The position numbers and the translations under genes are program-made. The notes beneath the pieces were generated by a model. That model saw nothing but the letters and a program-made list of their open reading frames with translations, had not been told where the DNA came from and ran no database searches. This document shows, in pieces, positions 42,365-50,592 of a stretch of DNA of 64,000 nt. Location of the stretch: the NCBI GenBank assembly GCA_036756705.1, contig DAIOKN010000007.1:1-64000 (forward strand), read 5' to 3'. This stretch comes from Caproicibacter sp002399225 (GTDB lineage: Bacteria; Bacillota; Clostridia; Oscillospirales; Acutalibacteraceae). The number at the start of each line of letters is the position of its first letter. The stretch's first letter is position 1.

Positions 42365-43324
42365 TTAACGCCTCGCTTCTTCATTTTTTTCATATGCTTG
42401 AATAATATCCTGTACCAGACGGTGACGGACAACGTCTTTTGCGGAAAATCGGACCTGAGCAATATCGTCGATTCCCTTCAAAATATGAAGCACATCACGA
42501 AGTCCGGACTTTTTGCCGTCTGGAAGATCGATTTGAGTGATATCGCCGGTGATCACCATCTTGGAATTAAAGCCCAGCCTGGTCAGAAACATCTTCATCT
42601 GTTCCGGCGTTGTATTCTGTGCCTCGTCCAGAATGATAAAGCTGTCGTCCAGCGTCCGACCGCGCATATAAGCGAGCGGCGCCACCTCGATGTTGCCGCG
42701 CTCCACATATTTCTGGTAGGTTTCCGTCCCCAGCATATCAAAGAGGGCATCATAAAGCGGACGCAGATAAGGATCGACCTTCTGTTGCAGGTCGCCCGGC
42801 AAAAATCCAAGCTTTTCCCCCGCTTCTACGGCAGGACGCGTCAGGATGATCCGATTGACCTCCTGTGCCCGGAATGCTGTGACGGCTAGAGCCACCGCCA
42901 GATAAGTCTTGCCGGTTCCCGCCGGCCCGACACCGATCGTAATCGTATGGCTCTGGATCGCCTGACAATAGCGTTTTTGCCCCAGGGTCTTTGCCTTGAC
43001 GGGCTTGCCTTTGGAAGTGACGCAAATGCAGTCGCCGGCGAGGGACTCGACCTTGCTTTCACTTCCCTCATTGACCAGAGAAATGCAGTAGCGGACATTC
43101 TGCTCGTTCAGCGCTTCCCCCCGGTTGACCAGGGCCAGAAGACTTTCAATGACGCGGGCTGCTTTGCCGACGTTGTCCGGCTCACCGGAAATTTTCATTT
43201 CGCTGCCGCGGTAAAGGATAGAGACATGATACTCCTGCTCTATGATCCGAATATTTTCATCCAAACTGCCAAAAAGTGCGACCGCCTGTTCCATGCGGTC
43301 AATATTAATTCTTTGTTCGAACAT
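42365..43324 (-). CDS. PhoH-family ATPase
   Basis: Cytoplasmic ATPase resembling superfamily I helicases. Walker A GVGPAGTGKTYLAVA, Walker B FIILDEAQNT and VITGDITQIDLPDGKKSGL mark a PhoH/YqfZ-type protein, with a short N-terminal KH-like part. RNA metabolism is the proposed role. ATG 43324 after AGGTGAT gives 319 residues; ATG 43348 lacks a ribosome site. Confidence 0.93.
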   Translation of the reverse strand: MFEQRINIDRMEQAVALFGSLDENIRIIEQEYHVSILYRGSEMKISGEPDNVGKAARVIESLLALVNRGEALNEQNVRYCISLVNEGSESKVESLAGDCICVTSKGKPVKAKTLGQKRYCQAIQSHTITIGVGPAGTGKTYLAVALAVTAFRAQEVNRIILTRPAVEAGEKLGFLPGDLQQKVDPYLRPLYDALFDMLGTETYQKYVERGNIEVAPLAYMRGRTLDDSFIILDEAQNTTPEQMKMFLTRLGFNSKMVITGDITQIDLPDGKKSGLRDVLHILKGIDDIAQVRFSAKDVVRHRLVQDIIQAYEKNEEARR

Positions 43325-43429
43325 TCCATCACCTAAAATCCGAAGCATTTTTGAGGAGCTTCCGGATAGATTTTAGACTATTATATCACAATTACGAGAG
43401 TTCGTCACTATAAAATATACAAAATTACG

Positions 43430-44608
43430 TTATGTTTTTATTAATATTTCCGACTGTTTCGAAATATTTTCCTTACATTTGATAGAAGCGGAATAAACCA
43501 GCGTTCCGTTTTTCACGCGATCCTGCGCCTGGGCGCTTAAGACCTTTGTTCCTTCCGGCAGATTCCGTTCATACTCTGAAAGCTTTTTCTTAGCCTGACC
43601 GATTGCCTGCTGCCGGGAAATTTCAACGGGGACGGTCCGCATGCCGTTCCAGTTCTCTTCATACAGGCTGATGGGCAAAAGGGTTCCGAACAGTCTGAAA
43701 CGGGTCTGGACACCGGAAATATCATAATCCCCTTTCGGCCTGCCGATGAAAGTTAAGGGGAAATCCGCCCCAAACAGCTGCAGACTTCTGCGCACCGCCC
43801 GGTTGCCCGTCGGTTTCCGGACCGACTGCCTGAGCGGGATTTGAATCTCGCAGGAATGTGTGGTTTCCGCAATGATTTCAGCCGAAGCATGAACCAGCAT
43901 CGTTTCTCTCGACTCATTTTCCACAACGCCGCTGACCAAAAGCTGCCCCTCCACCACGGCGTCCCCCGGCTTCACTTGCGCCGTGCCGGCGAAGACGCGG
44001 ATAGCGACCACCTGTCCGGTTGTCGAAGCCTTTACATTGCAGGCACCCTCCTGCTTTTCAATTTTAGGCCGTTCCGTTTTCTCCTGAATACAAACCTGCA
44101 TCTTGCATCCCTGTGTATTGATGGTCATCCAACGGATTTTCGGGAACATCAGCATCAGCTTCTGCTCGATCTTCTTCGTATTAATTTCCGATTTCCGCAC
44201 GCCGGGATACAGACCGTTTTCAGAAAGCGCCGAAAGCACGGTCCGCGTATCCATCGTCGTGTTTCCCGTCACATCAATACACCAAACATGCAGGGAAAGG
44301 AGAACGAGAATGACCAAAAATGCCGCAAATCCGGCCACGATTCCGCGGTGGGGCTGAAGACGCCGCAAAAGGAACGGCAATCCCCGGCGTTCACGAACCC
44401 GGAGTCGGCAGCCGGCCCTGCGCGCACTGGGCCGCAGTCCCTTGTACCCCCCTGCAAAAACGCAAGCGCCGCTGTTTCTGCGGGAAGCGATGTTCCACAG
44501 GATGGCGCCGGACCTCACAGAAGAATTGAAAAAGCGTTCCGGACTACCTCCGATCACCGAAAACCGGACATAGCCCATCAGCCACCGGGTGATTCTCAGC
44601 GATAACAT
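43430..44608 (-). CDS. yqfD: Sporulation protein YqfD
   Basis: Mother-cell sporulation protein of the YqfD family. The N-terminal ~85 residues hold basic segments; one membrane helix (about 94-113, GIVAGFAAFLVILVLLSLHV) leads into a large extracytoplasmic part with GNTTMDTRTVLSALSENGLYPGVRKS, a POTRA-like stretch. 392 residues from ATG 44608 (six bases after GAGGTG). Its place after yqfC supports the call. It is needed for efficient sporulation in Bacillus by family knowledge. Confidence 0.88.
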   Translation of the reverse strand: MLSLRITRWLMGYVRFSVIGGSPERFFNSSVRSGAILWNIASRRNSGACVFAGGYKGLRPSARRAGCRLRVRERRGLPFLLRRLQPHRGIVAGFAAFLVILVLLSLHVWCIDVTGNTTMDTRTVLSALSENGLYPGVRKSEINTKKIEQKLMLMFPKIRWMTINTQGCKMQVCIQEKTERPKIEKQEGACNVKASTTGQVVAIRVFAGTAQVKPGDAVVEGQLLVSGVVENESRETMLVHASAEIIAETTHSCEIQIPLRQSVRKPTGNRAVRRSLQLFGADFPLTFIGRPKGDYDISGVQTRFRLFGTLLPISLYEENWNGMRTVPVEISRQQAIGQAKKKLSEYERNLPEGTKVLSAQAQDRVKNGTLVYSASIKCKENISKQSEILIKT

Positions 44609-44618
44609 CTCGAACACC

Positions 44619-44867
44619 TCAAACCAGAAATTCGATTCCGGTCAGAAACCCCGTAACCACCAGCGCATCTGCAGTCAGGCACCGAATGGTGAGTCCCCTG
44701 CCGGTAAAGCGGACCGTCAGCCTGCCGGTTCGGATACGAATCACATCCGTGTCGTACTCCAGCACGCCCTTGCACCCGTCCACCACAGCCTCCGTATTTC
44801 CGTTGATCTCCATATGAGTCGGCATGCTCAACCCGGCATGTGCCAGCAAATTGTCTTTGTGTACCAA
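44619..44867 (-). CDS. yqfC: Sporulation protein YqfC (YabP family)
   Basis: Small YabP/YqfC family protein. Conserved pattern: PTHMEINGNTEAVVDGCKGV, then LEYDTDVIRIRTGR and the FTGRGLTIRCL end. I place the start at TTG 44867, six bases after GGGGGAT, giving 82 residues; the open frame extends to 44975 but that part overlaps the divergent gene's leader. It is 10 bases before yqfD. Confidence 0.88.
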   Translation of the reverse strand: MVHKDNLLAHAGLSMPTHMEINGNTEAVVDGCKGVLEYDTDVIRIRTGRLTVRFTGRGLTIRCLTADALVVTGFLTGIEFLV

Positions 44868-44973
44868 AATGGATCCCCCGCTCCCGTAGTGATTACACCT
44901 AATGCTATGCGAAACCAGGGGTAAATATCCGCGGGAAGGCATATATATGGAGGGAATAGGAGGGATCTTTGTC

Positions 44974-46038
44974 ATGAAGTGGAAAACAGGAGCACTTCTT
45001 CTGGCCGTGCTGACCGCCGCCTGCGCTCTTTTGATTTTTCCCGCGCAGGCGACTCAGGGAGCAAAAAACGGCATCGGCTACTGTCTGGAAGTTCTCGTTC
45101 CATCCCTTTATCCATTCATGGTTCTCTCCGTCTTTGTGGTAAAAAGCGGTCTGGCGCGAAAAGCAGGAGGATGCCTGGAAGGATTGACCCAAAAAATATT
45201 CCGGCTGCCCGGCAGCGCGGCTCCGACTCTTTTGATGAGCCTGATCGGCGGGTATCCCGCCGGGGCCCGTTCCGTTGCCGCTCTCTACGAGGATGGGGAA
45301 ATCAGCCAAAGCCAGGCGGAAAGAATGCTTGGATTCTGCGTCAATGCAGGGCCCTCCTTCGTCATTACGGCTGTTGGCGCCGGATTCCTAAAAAGTCCGC
45401 GGGCAGGCGCCCTCCTTTTCACCTCTCAAATGATTGTGTTTCTTCTGCTCGGCATCGGCTGCGGTCTGACTGCCAGGCGGGAAGAGCCGCATGCAGGGGA
45501 CCGGAAGTACAGAAAAGAAACCAGCATCTCTCAGGCGCTGGTGGTATCGGCGGCCGACGCGGCCCGCTCCACCGTCAATATGTGCTGTTTTGTGATTCTG
45601 TTCGCGGCGCTGATGAATCTGCTGCGAATGGTCTGCACCGACCCGGTTAAATCCGCCGGGCTTTCCGCCCTTCTGGAAGTGACGGGCGGCTGCTCGGATC
45701 TGGCACGTCTGGGGATGCCCCCCTGGGCAGTTTCCGCGGCCATCGGCTGGGGAGGCGTCTGCGTCCATTTTCAGGTTTTTTCCACGCTGACCGAATTGAA
45801 TTTCAGCAAAGTGCGCTTTGCCGCCTTCCGGCTGTTGCAGGCGCTTTTCTCCGCCGTCGTCTCCTGGGGGCTGATGCTTTTGTTCCCGGGGACAAAAGAA
45901 ACATTCTGCAGCTTTGCAGGGCCGGTTTACGGCGCGCTTTCTTCCACGCCGGCCGCGACGGTGGCTTTGCTGGTGCTATGCCTTGCGCTGCTTCTGAGTC
46001 TTCCACGCAAACCGATGGAAATCACAAGGATAAAATGA
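44974..46038 (+). CDS. ylbJ: Sporulation integral membrane protein YlbJ
   Basis: Polytopic protein of about eight membrane segments with a Gate-type layout: PSLYPFMVLSVF in the first half and the GGYPAGARSVAALYEDGEIS signature typical of YlbJ. 354 residues from ATG 44974 after AGGAGGG. YlbJ is under SigE control in Bacillus and is needed for spore coat or cortex quality. It is divergent from yqfCD. Confidence 0.88.
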   Translation: MKWKTGALLLAVLTAACALLIFPAQATQGAKNGIGYCLEVLVPSLYPFMVLSVFVVKSGLARKAGGCLEGLTQKIFRLPGSAAPTLLMSLIGGYPAGARSVAALYEDGEISQSQAERMLGFCVNAGPSFVITAVGAGFLKSPRAGALLFTSQMIVFLLLGIGCGLTARREEPHAGDRKYRKETSISQALVVSAADAARSTVNMCCFVILFAALMNLLRMVCTDPVKSAGLSALLEVTGGCSDLARLGMPPWAVSAAIGWGGVCVHFQVFSTLTELNFSKVRFAAFRLLQALFSAVVSWGLMLLFPGTKETFCSFAGPVYGALSSTPAATVALLVLCLALLLSLPRKPMEITRIK

Positions 46039-46105
46039 TATAATAGTGCAATAGAACGACAGAAAAAACGGTAAAATTTGATGGTTTAAACGGAGGAAAT
46101 CAAAG

Positions 46106-46327
46106 ATGTTCGGACGAAAAAAAGAACCGCTGTTCGGGAATGAAATCGAACCCGACTGCAGCTATTGCGCGCATGGTCCCGGACCGGCGGAAAACTGCAA
46201 CTGCAAGCAGTTCGGTGAGGGAGAAACCCCCGCGTCGTGCCGCGCGTTCCAATACGATCCGCTCCGGCGCTCTCCCGATGCGCCGCCACCGCTGAAAAAA
46301 CACGACCCCAGTGAATTTGAACTTTAA
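46106..46327 (+). CDS. Small cysteine-rich protein, unknown function
   Basis: 73 residues with five cysteines in CSYCAHGPGPAENCNCKQF and ASCRAF, arranged like a small metal site. The sequence ends in a proline-rich tail. GGAGGAAATC precedes the ATG. It is probably cotranscribed with ylbJ (67-base gap) and ends at a strong terminator. I do not recognise a named family. Confidence 0.7.
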   Translation: MFGRKKEPLFGNEIEPDCSYCAHGPGPAENCNCKQFGEGETPASCRAFQYDPLRRSPDAPPPLKKHDPSEFEL

Positions 46328-46346
46328 AAATTGTAGCGGCCAAACT

Positions 46347-46384
46347 GCCGCCTTTTCTTCGTGTGAAGAAAAGGCGGCTTTTTT
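46347..46384 (+). terminator. Terminator after the cysteine-rich gene
   Basis: A perfect 14-bp stem (46347-46360 with 46365-46378), tetraloop GTGT, followed by six Ts. Confidence 0.92.
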
Positions 46385-46433
46385 ATCTTTTAAACTAAAA
46401 AGAGAAAAGTCTAAAACGAATCTAAAATCAAAC

Positions 46434-47624
46434 TCAGCTGAAAATCGAGCTGATATCCTCAACCACCGCAGGTTCTATCAAATGCTTCTGCGCCATCTCC
46501 GCCATGATCTTCACGGCATCTTCATGCGTCATGGCTTTTCGATAAGGCCTGTCTTCTGTTAAAGCCTGATAAATGTCTACACATGCAAGAATTCTGGAAT
46601 TAAAGTCAAGCTGATCTTCCGACAGTCCATACGGGTACCCCGTTCCATCCAGTTTTTCATGATGGTTGGATGCCCATTCCGTAATATTCTCAAATCCCTT
46701 AATTACTTCAAGGATCTTTCTCGTGTAAAATGGGTGGGACTGAACCACCCGGAATTCTCTGTCATCCAGCTTGCCGGGCTTGTCAAGGATCTCGTTCGGC
46801 ACCGCCAGTTTTCCCAAGTCGTGCAGGTCGGCTGCAATCCGCATTTCCCAGTAAGTGGTTTCATCAAATTCATAGTACTGGCAGATTACCCCCACTTTTT
46901 CGCTGATTCCCCTGGAATGAGAACCGGTAAACGGCGATTTGGCATCAATGATATTGCTGAAAATCTGCGATATGGCTCTGGTCTGCTTAAAATCCAGTTC
47001 TCTGGAAACTTTCGGTAGCATGGAAACCAGCGAATGCTGAACGAACATGTCGCCCATTCCCAGCCAAAATTCAACGGACCGGCTCATCTCCAGAAACGCT
47101 TCCCGCACAACAGGATCAAAAATACGCGCCTCCCGGTTGACCTGGGACACGATTACATCGTCCAGATAACCGGCCGCAAATCGGACGGCCACCCAGTCCG
47201 CCAGGGAAATTACGCGGGAATAAAGAGGAATTGCCCTGCCGGAAATTCCAAAAAATCCGCTCCCGTCGTAGTGTTCATGATGGTATAAAATCACATTTTT
47301 CCTTTTCTTTAAAAAAGGAAAGGTAGCGATATTTTTTTCTCCTTCCACACAGTGCGCAGGATTCGTCTCAGTACTGAATGTTTCGCGGGAAGGGGATTCC
47401 AGCAACGCCTTCATTACTCCGTTGTCGTGCAGCAGAGAAAAGGAAATCAGGTCGAATAAATCCTCGTCCGGCATGGAAAGAGCGCTTGCGATTTTGCCCG
47501 CAATGTATGCCACCCTCATCCCATGGTTATAATTATTCCGGAGGACTCCTTTTTCAGCAAAATCCAGCGTTCTGGATAGAGAAATCAGTAGTTCATTGAC
47601 ATTCATCCGCATGATTTTCAGCAT
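46434..47624 (-). CDS. HD-GYP-type protein with two HD domains
   Basis: 396 residues with two HD phosphohydrolase domains. The N-terminal one has NHGMRVAYIAG (His34), LLHDNG (66-67) and YHHEHYDGSGFFG; the C-terminal one has HSRGISEKVG, AADLHDLGKLAVP and NHHEKLDGTGYPYG. C-terminal motifs fit HD-GYP cyclic-di-GMP phosphodiesterases. No receiver or membrane segment is present. Start 47624 or the ATG at 47612; the ribosome site is weak for both. Confidence 0.85.
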   Translation of the reverse strand: MLKIMRMNVNELLISLSRTLDFAEKGVLRNNYNHGMRVAYIAGKIASALSMPDEDLFDLISFSLLHDNGVMKALLESPSRETFSTETNPAHCVEGEKNIATFPFLKKRKNVILYHHEHYDGSGFFGISGRAIPLYSRVISLADWVAVRFAAGYLDDVIVSQVNREARIFDPVVREAFLEMSRSVEFWLGMGDMFVQHSLVSMLPKVSRELDFKQTRAISQIFSNIIDAKSPFTGSHSRGISEKVGVICQYYEFDETTYWEMRIAADLHDLGKLAVPNEILDKPGKLDDREFRVVQSHPFYTRKILEVIKGFENITEWASNHHEKLDGTGYPYGLSEDQLDFNSRILACVDIYQALTEDRPYRKAMTHEDAVKIMAEMAQKHLIEPAVVEDISSIFS

Positions 47625-47809
47625 CCTAGTTATTTTATGTCTAGAATTATTATAACAGCTTTTTCCCCTTGATTTTTCTAATTTCTAGATTAATCGACAC
47701 TTTCGGTAATAACTGGAAAAATCTATCTGACCTTGTAAAAGCTCTAGGAACACCGCTAAGGTTCCTGACAAATTTTGTTTCTATTTAAATTGTAAGAAGG
47801 AGAAACTTT

Positions 47810-47983
47810 ATGCAGCATTATGAGGATTTGTACAATCTGATCCGCCTGGATCCGGAAGCCAACCGGTATTTTCATTCACTGCCGAGTTACATCCGGGAGT
47901 CCATGAGCGAACGTGCCCAAAGCATCAACTCTCTGAATAGTCTGCGTGACTATGCGGAAAACCTGACCAGGGATGACGAATAG
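47810..47983 (+). CDS. Small conserved-looking protein, unknown function
   Basis: 57-residue ORF with a good AAGGAGAAA site before the ATG. The sequence contains YFHSLPSYIRESM and LRDYAENL, a pattern I associate with short proteins common in Clostridia. It is followed by TspO. No function can be assigned. Confidence 0.65.
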   Translation: MQHYEDLYNLIRLDPEANRYFHSLPSYIRESMSERAQSINSLNSLRDYAENLTRDDE

Positions 47984-48085
47984 ACATTTGGACGGATGGG
48001 ACGGTGAGTTCCACCCGCCCGTTGTCTGCTCCGGTGAAACATATTTTTCATTCTGAAACATATATTGATTTGAGGTGGTTGCGGT

Positions 48086-48565
48086 ATGATCCTTTCCATG
48101 AAAAAATTGAGAACGCAGCTTTTTTCTATTCTTATTGCTCTCGGTGTCGGCGCGCTGGCAAGGCTGCTGACCCGAAATTCCATGGAGTCATTCCAATATC
48201 TCGTAAAACCCGCCCTGACTCCTCCTTCCTCAGCGTTTCCCGTCGTATGGACCATTCTGTATTTTCTGATGGGGATCGGCGCAGCTTTGGTTTACCAATC
48301 GGATCATCCCGGCAGACATCAGGCGCTGGCGCTGTACGGATCCCAGCTCGCGGTAAATTTTTTCTGGCCTATTTTCTTCTTTAATCTGCACGCCTACTTG
48401 TTTTCGTTTTTCTGGCTTCTGCTTCTGCTTGCCCTGATTCTTGCCATGACGGCTGCATTTTGGAAAATCAAAAAAAGCGCGGCGCTGCTGCAAATTCCCT
48501 ATCTGCTTTGGGTCTGCTTCGCCGGATATCTCAATTTGATGATCGCCCTGTGCAACCCCTCCTAA
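48086..48565 (+). CDS. TspO/MBR family protein
   Basis: 159-residue membrane protein with five hydrophobic segments. Typical TspO features are TPPSSAFPVVWTILYFLMGI and NFFWPIFFFN. These proteins bind porphyrins and related ligands; the role in anaerobic bacteria is unclear. GAGGTGG precedes the ATG at 48086; an ATG four codons later is possible. It is 102 bases after the small ORF. Confidence 0.9.
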   Translation: MILSMKKLRTQLFSILIALGVGALARLLTRNSMESFQYLVKPALTPPSSAFPVVWTILYFLMGIGAALVYQSDHPGRHQALALYGSQLAVNFFWPIFFFNLHAYLFSFFWLLLLLALILAMTAAFWKIKKSAALLQIPYLLWVCFAGYLNLMIALCNPS

Positions 48566-48678
48566 GCTTTATGCCGGGTCCCGGAACGGAGAAAGAACTT
48601 TCAACTTGCGGAAAGCTCTTTGCAGATGTGGTATCAGTGGTATAATAAGGGAAATATAAAGGACGGAGTGTGACCACG

Positions 48679-49659
48679 ATGGACCGGAAAACAATTCTGT
48701 TCAATTTTCCCTCCAACTTTCAGATGGATGAGTCCCACCTTGCAAGGCTCCGGGAAATTACCCGAAAAAGCGATGTAACCTTCGTCAGCGGCACGGATCT
48801 GGAAAGAAACGAAGTGGCAAAAGCGAACATTCTGGTCGGCATGCCGCCCCGTTCTCTGCTGAAGGATGCTCCTAAATTGGAATGGCTGCAACTGCTCAGC
48901 GCGGGGGCGGAACTTTATCTTCAGCCGGGGGTTTTGCCAGACGGGGTGATTCTGACCAATGCAACCGGTGCCTATGGAAAGTCCATGTCGGAGTATATGC
49001 TCTGTGCAGTGCTCAGTCTGCTTCTGGATTTTCCGCATTACCGGGACAATCAGCGACAGCACCTTTGGAAGAGCAGCGGAAAGTCGAGGCATGTTGCCGA
49101 TACCACCGCCCTGGTTGTCGGCTTCGGCAATATCGGCAGAGAGTTTGCCAAGCGTTACAAGGCGCTGGGCGGAAAAGTGATCGGCGTGAAACGCACCCCC
49201 GGAAAAAAACCTGATTATGCGGATGAGCTGCATACCTCCGACGAGCTGGACAAGCTTCTTCCCCGTGCGGACGTCGTCACGCTGAGCCTGCCCTCCACCG
49301 GCGAAACACAGCATCTGTTCGGCAGGGAAAAAATTGCCTTGATGAAACCGGACGCGATTCTGGTCAATGTCGGCCGCGGCACCGCTGTGGATACCGACGC
49401 CCTCAGCGAAGCTCTTTACGCCGGAAAAATCTATGGAGCCGCGCTCGACGTGACGGATCCGGAGCCGCTGCCCTCCAGCCATCCGATCTGGAGCGCTCCG
49501 AATACAATCATTACGCCCCATATTTCCGGCCGCTGGGAAGAGCATAAAAATCTTGAACGCGTCTTTGAACTGATCTGTACCAATCTCACCCGCTACCTGA
49601 ACGGAGAACCGCTCATCAATGTGGTGGACAGAGCCATCGGTTACAAGAAGCACGAGTAA
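48679..49659 (+). CDS. D-2-hydroxyacid dehydrogenase
   Basis: NAD-dependent dehydrogenase of the D-isomer 2-hydroxyacid family, 326 residues. Rossmann motif GFGNIGREFAKRYKALG; catalytic Arg in NVGRGTAVD, Glu in DPEPLPSSHPIW and His in TPHISG. The substrate is not evident; it may act on glyoxylate, hydroxypyruvate or a 2-oxoacid. The ATG at 48679 follows GGAG; an in-frame GTG three codons earlier is an alternative. Terminated at 49714-49752. Confidence 0.9.
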   Translation: MDRKTILFNFPSNFQMDESHLARLREITRKSDVTFVSGTDLERNEVAKANILVGMPPRSLLKDAPKLEWLQLLSAGAELYLQPGVLPDGVILTNATGAYGKSMSEYMLCAVLSLLLDFPHYRDNQRQHLWKSSGKSRHVADTTALVVGFGNIGREFAKRYKALGGKVIGVKRTPGKKPDYADELHTSDELDKLLPRADVVTLSLPSTGETQHLFGREKIALMKPDAILVNVGRGTAVDTDALSEALYAGKIYGAALDVTDPEPLPSSHPIWSAPNTIITPHISGRWEEHKNLERVFELICTNLTRYLNGEPLINVVDRAIGYKKHE

Positions 49660-49713
49660 GGCTGCCCTATCCGCCGGCAACCTTCCTTAAAGAAGCGGGC
49701 CTTTTACAAAAAA

Positions 49714-49752
49714 CGCTTTGAAACGGTTTTCCCGAATCAAAGCGCATTTTTT
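49714..49752 (+). terminator. Terminator after the dehydrogenase gene
   Basis: An 8-bp stem (49714-49721 with 49737-49744) followed by CA and six Ts. Confidence 0.8.
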
Positions 49753-49836
49753 CGTCTTTTTCGGGTATAATGTTTGATATTTTCATTAATTTACTGTTAT
49801 AAAAATATAATTTGCAAATTTATTTATATAAATCGT

Positions 49837-49865
49837 TTGACATTTTATTTTTTATGAGATACAAT
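49837..49865 (+). promoter_or_regulatory. Sigma-A promoter of the RHH gene and clpB
   Basis: TTGACA (49837-49842) and TACAAT (49860-49865) are 17 bases apart, 28 bases before the RHH start. I see neither CtsR heptads nor a CIRCE element nearby. Confidence 0.8.
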
Positions 49866-49892
49866 TTTATCAACGCGAAAAGAGGCGGTAAA

Positions 49893-50558
49893 ATGGATCG
49901 GAACGTTTACAGCATCGTCCTGCTGGAAGAACTGGTCGATGGGGTGGACAGGCTGGCCTGCGAAAACGGTATGAGCCGAAGCGGGATGATCAATCGGATT
50001 CTGGCTGAATATCTCTCCTTCGATACCCCCGAAGAAAAGATTGAAGATATTTTTCACTGCATGGAACGGTCCTTCTCGGAAACCGAAAATTTTCAAGTCC
50101 GTTCCCGGCAGAGCGAAACCATGCTGACTATTCGAAGCTCTCTAAGGTACCGCTACCACCCAACCATCCGGTATGCACTGGAGCTTTACCGTCAAAGCGC
50201 CGAGGCCGCAGGCGAGCTGAGGGTTTCCCTCCGAACGAAAAATTTGGAACTGGAACAGTTGCTGACCGAATTTTTCAACTTCCGCCACAAAATGGAAAAC
50301 CGCTGGATCGGCGCGCATTTCCCTGCGGGCCGCGTGCCCTGCAAAATCGGGCCGGGAAAATTTAATCGGACCTTTCTGGTCCCAGCCACAGAACAGGACC
50401 GAACGGCGGAATGTGCCGCCAAGGCACTGTGTGACTATATCATGGAGTTTGACCGCGAACTGAAGCAATACTGCACCGGCACGGACTCTCTCGCAAAGAC
50501 CAAGGTGAAACTGGAGTGGGAGTACCACGATCATTTACAAAAAACCATCATTATTTGA
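49893..50558 (+). CDS. Ribbon-helix-helix protein upstream of clpB
   Basis: 221 residues. The N-terminal ~45 residues have a CopG/Arc ribbon-helix-helix pattern: a short strand (NVYSIVLLEELV) and two helices with LACENGMSRSGMINRILAEY. The remaining ~170 residues have no recognised domain; they are charged and helical at first (LELYRQSAEAAGELRVSL). ATG 49893 follows GAGGCGG. It lies 34 bases before clpB and is the first gene after the promoter, so a role in clpB control is possible but unproven. Confidence 0.75.
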   Translation: MDRNVYSIVLLEELVDGVDRLACENGMSRSGMINRILAEYLSFDTPEEKIEDIFHCMERSFSETENFQVRSRQSETMLTIRSSLRYRYHPTIRYALELYRQSAEAAGELRVSLRTKNLELEQLLTEFFNFRHKMENRWIGAHFPAGRVPCKIGPGKFNRTFLVPATEQDRTAECAAKALCDYIMEFDRELKQYCTGTDSLAKTKVKLEWEYHDHLQKTIII

Positions 50559-50592
50559 GTTGCAATAAGAACCAGAAGGAGGTTCGGTGAAG

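Noticed and set aside
48634..49680. 348-codon minus-strand frame opposite the D-2-hydroxyacid dehydrogenase gene
   Set aside because: Antisense to a gene with clear catalytic motifs; no ribosome site.
49740..49893. CtsR or CIRCE operator upstream of clpB
   Set aside because: No GGTCAAA heptad pairs and no GCACTC inverted repeat are present.
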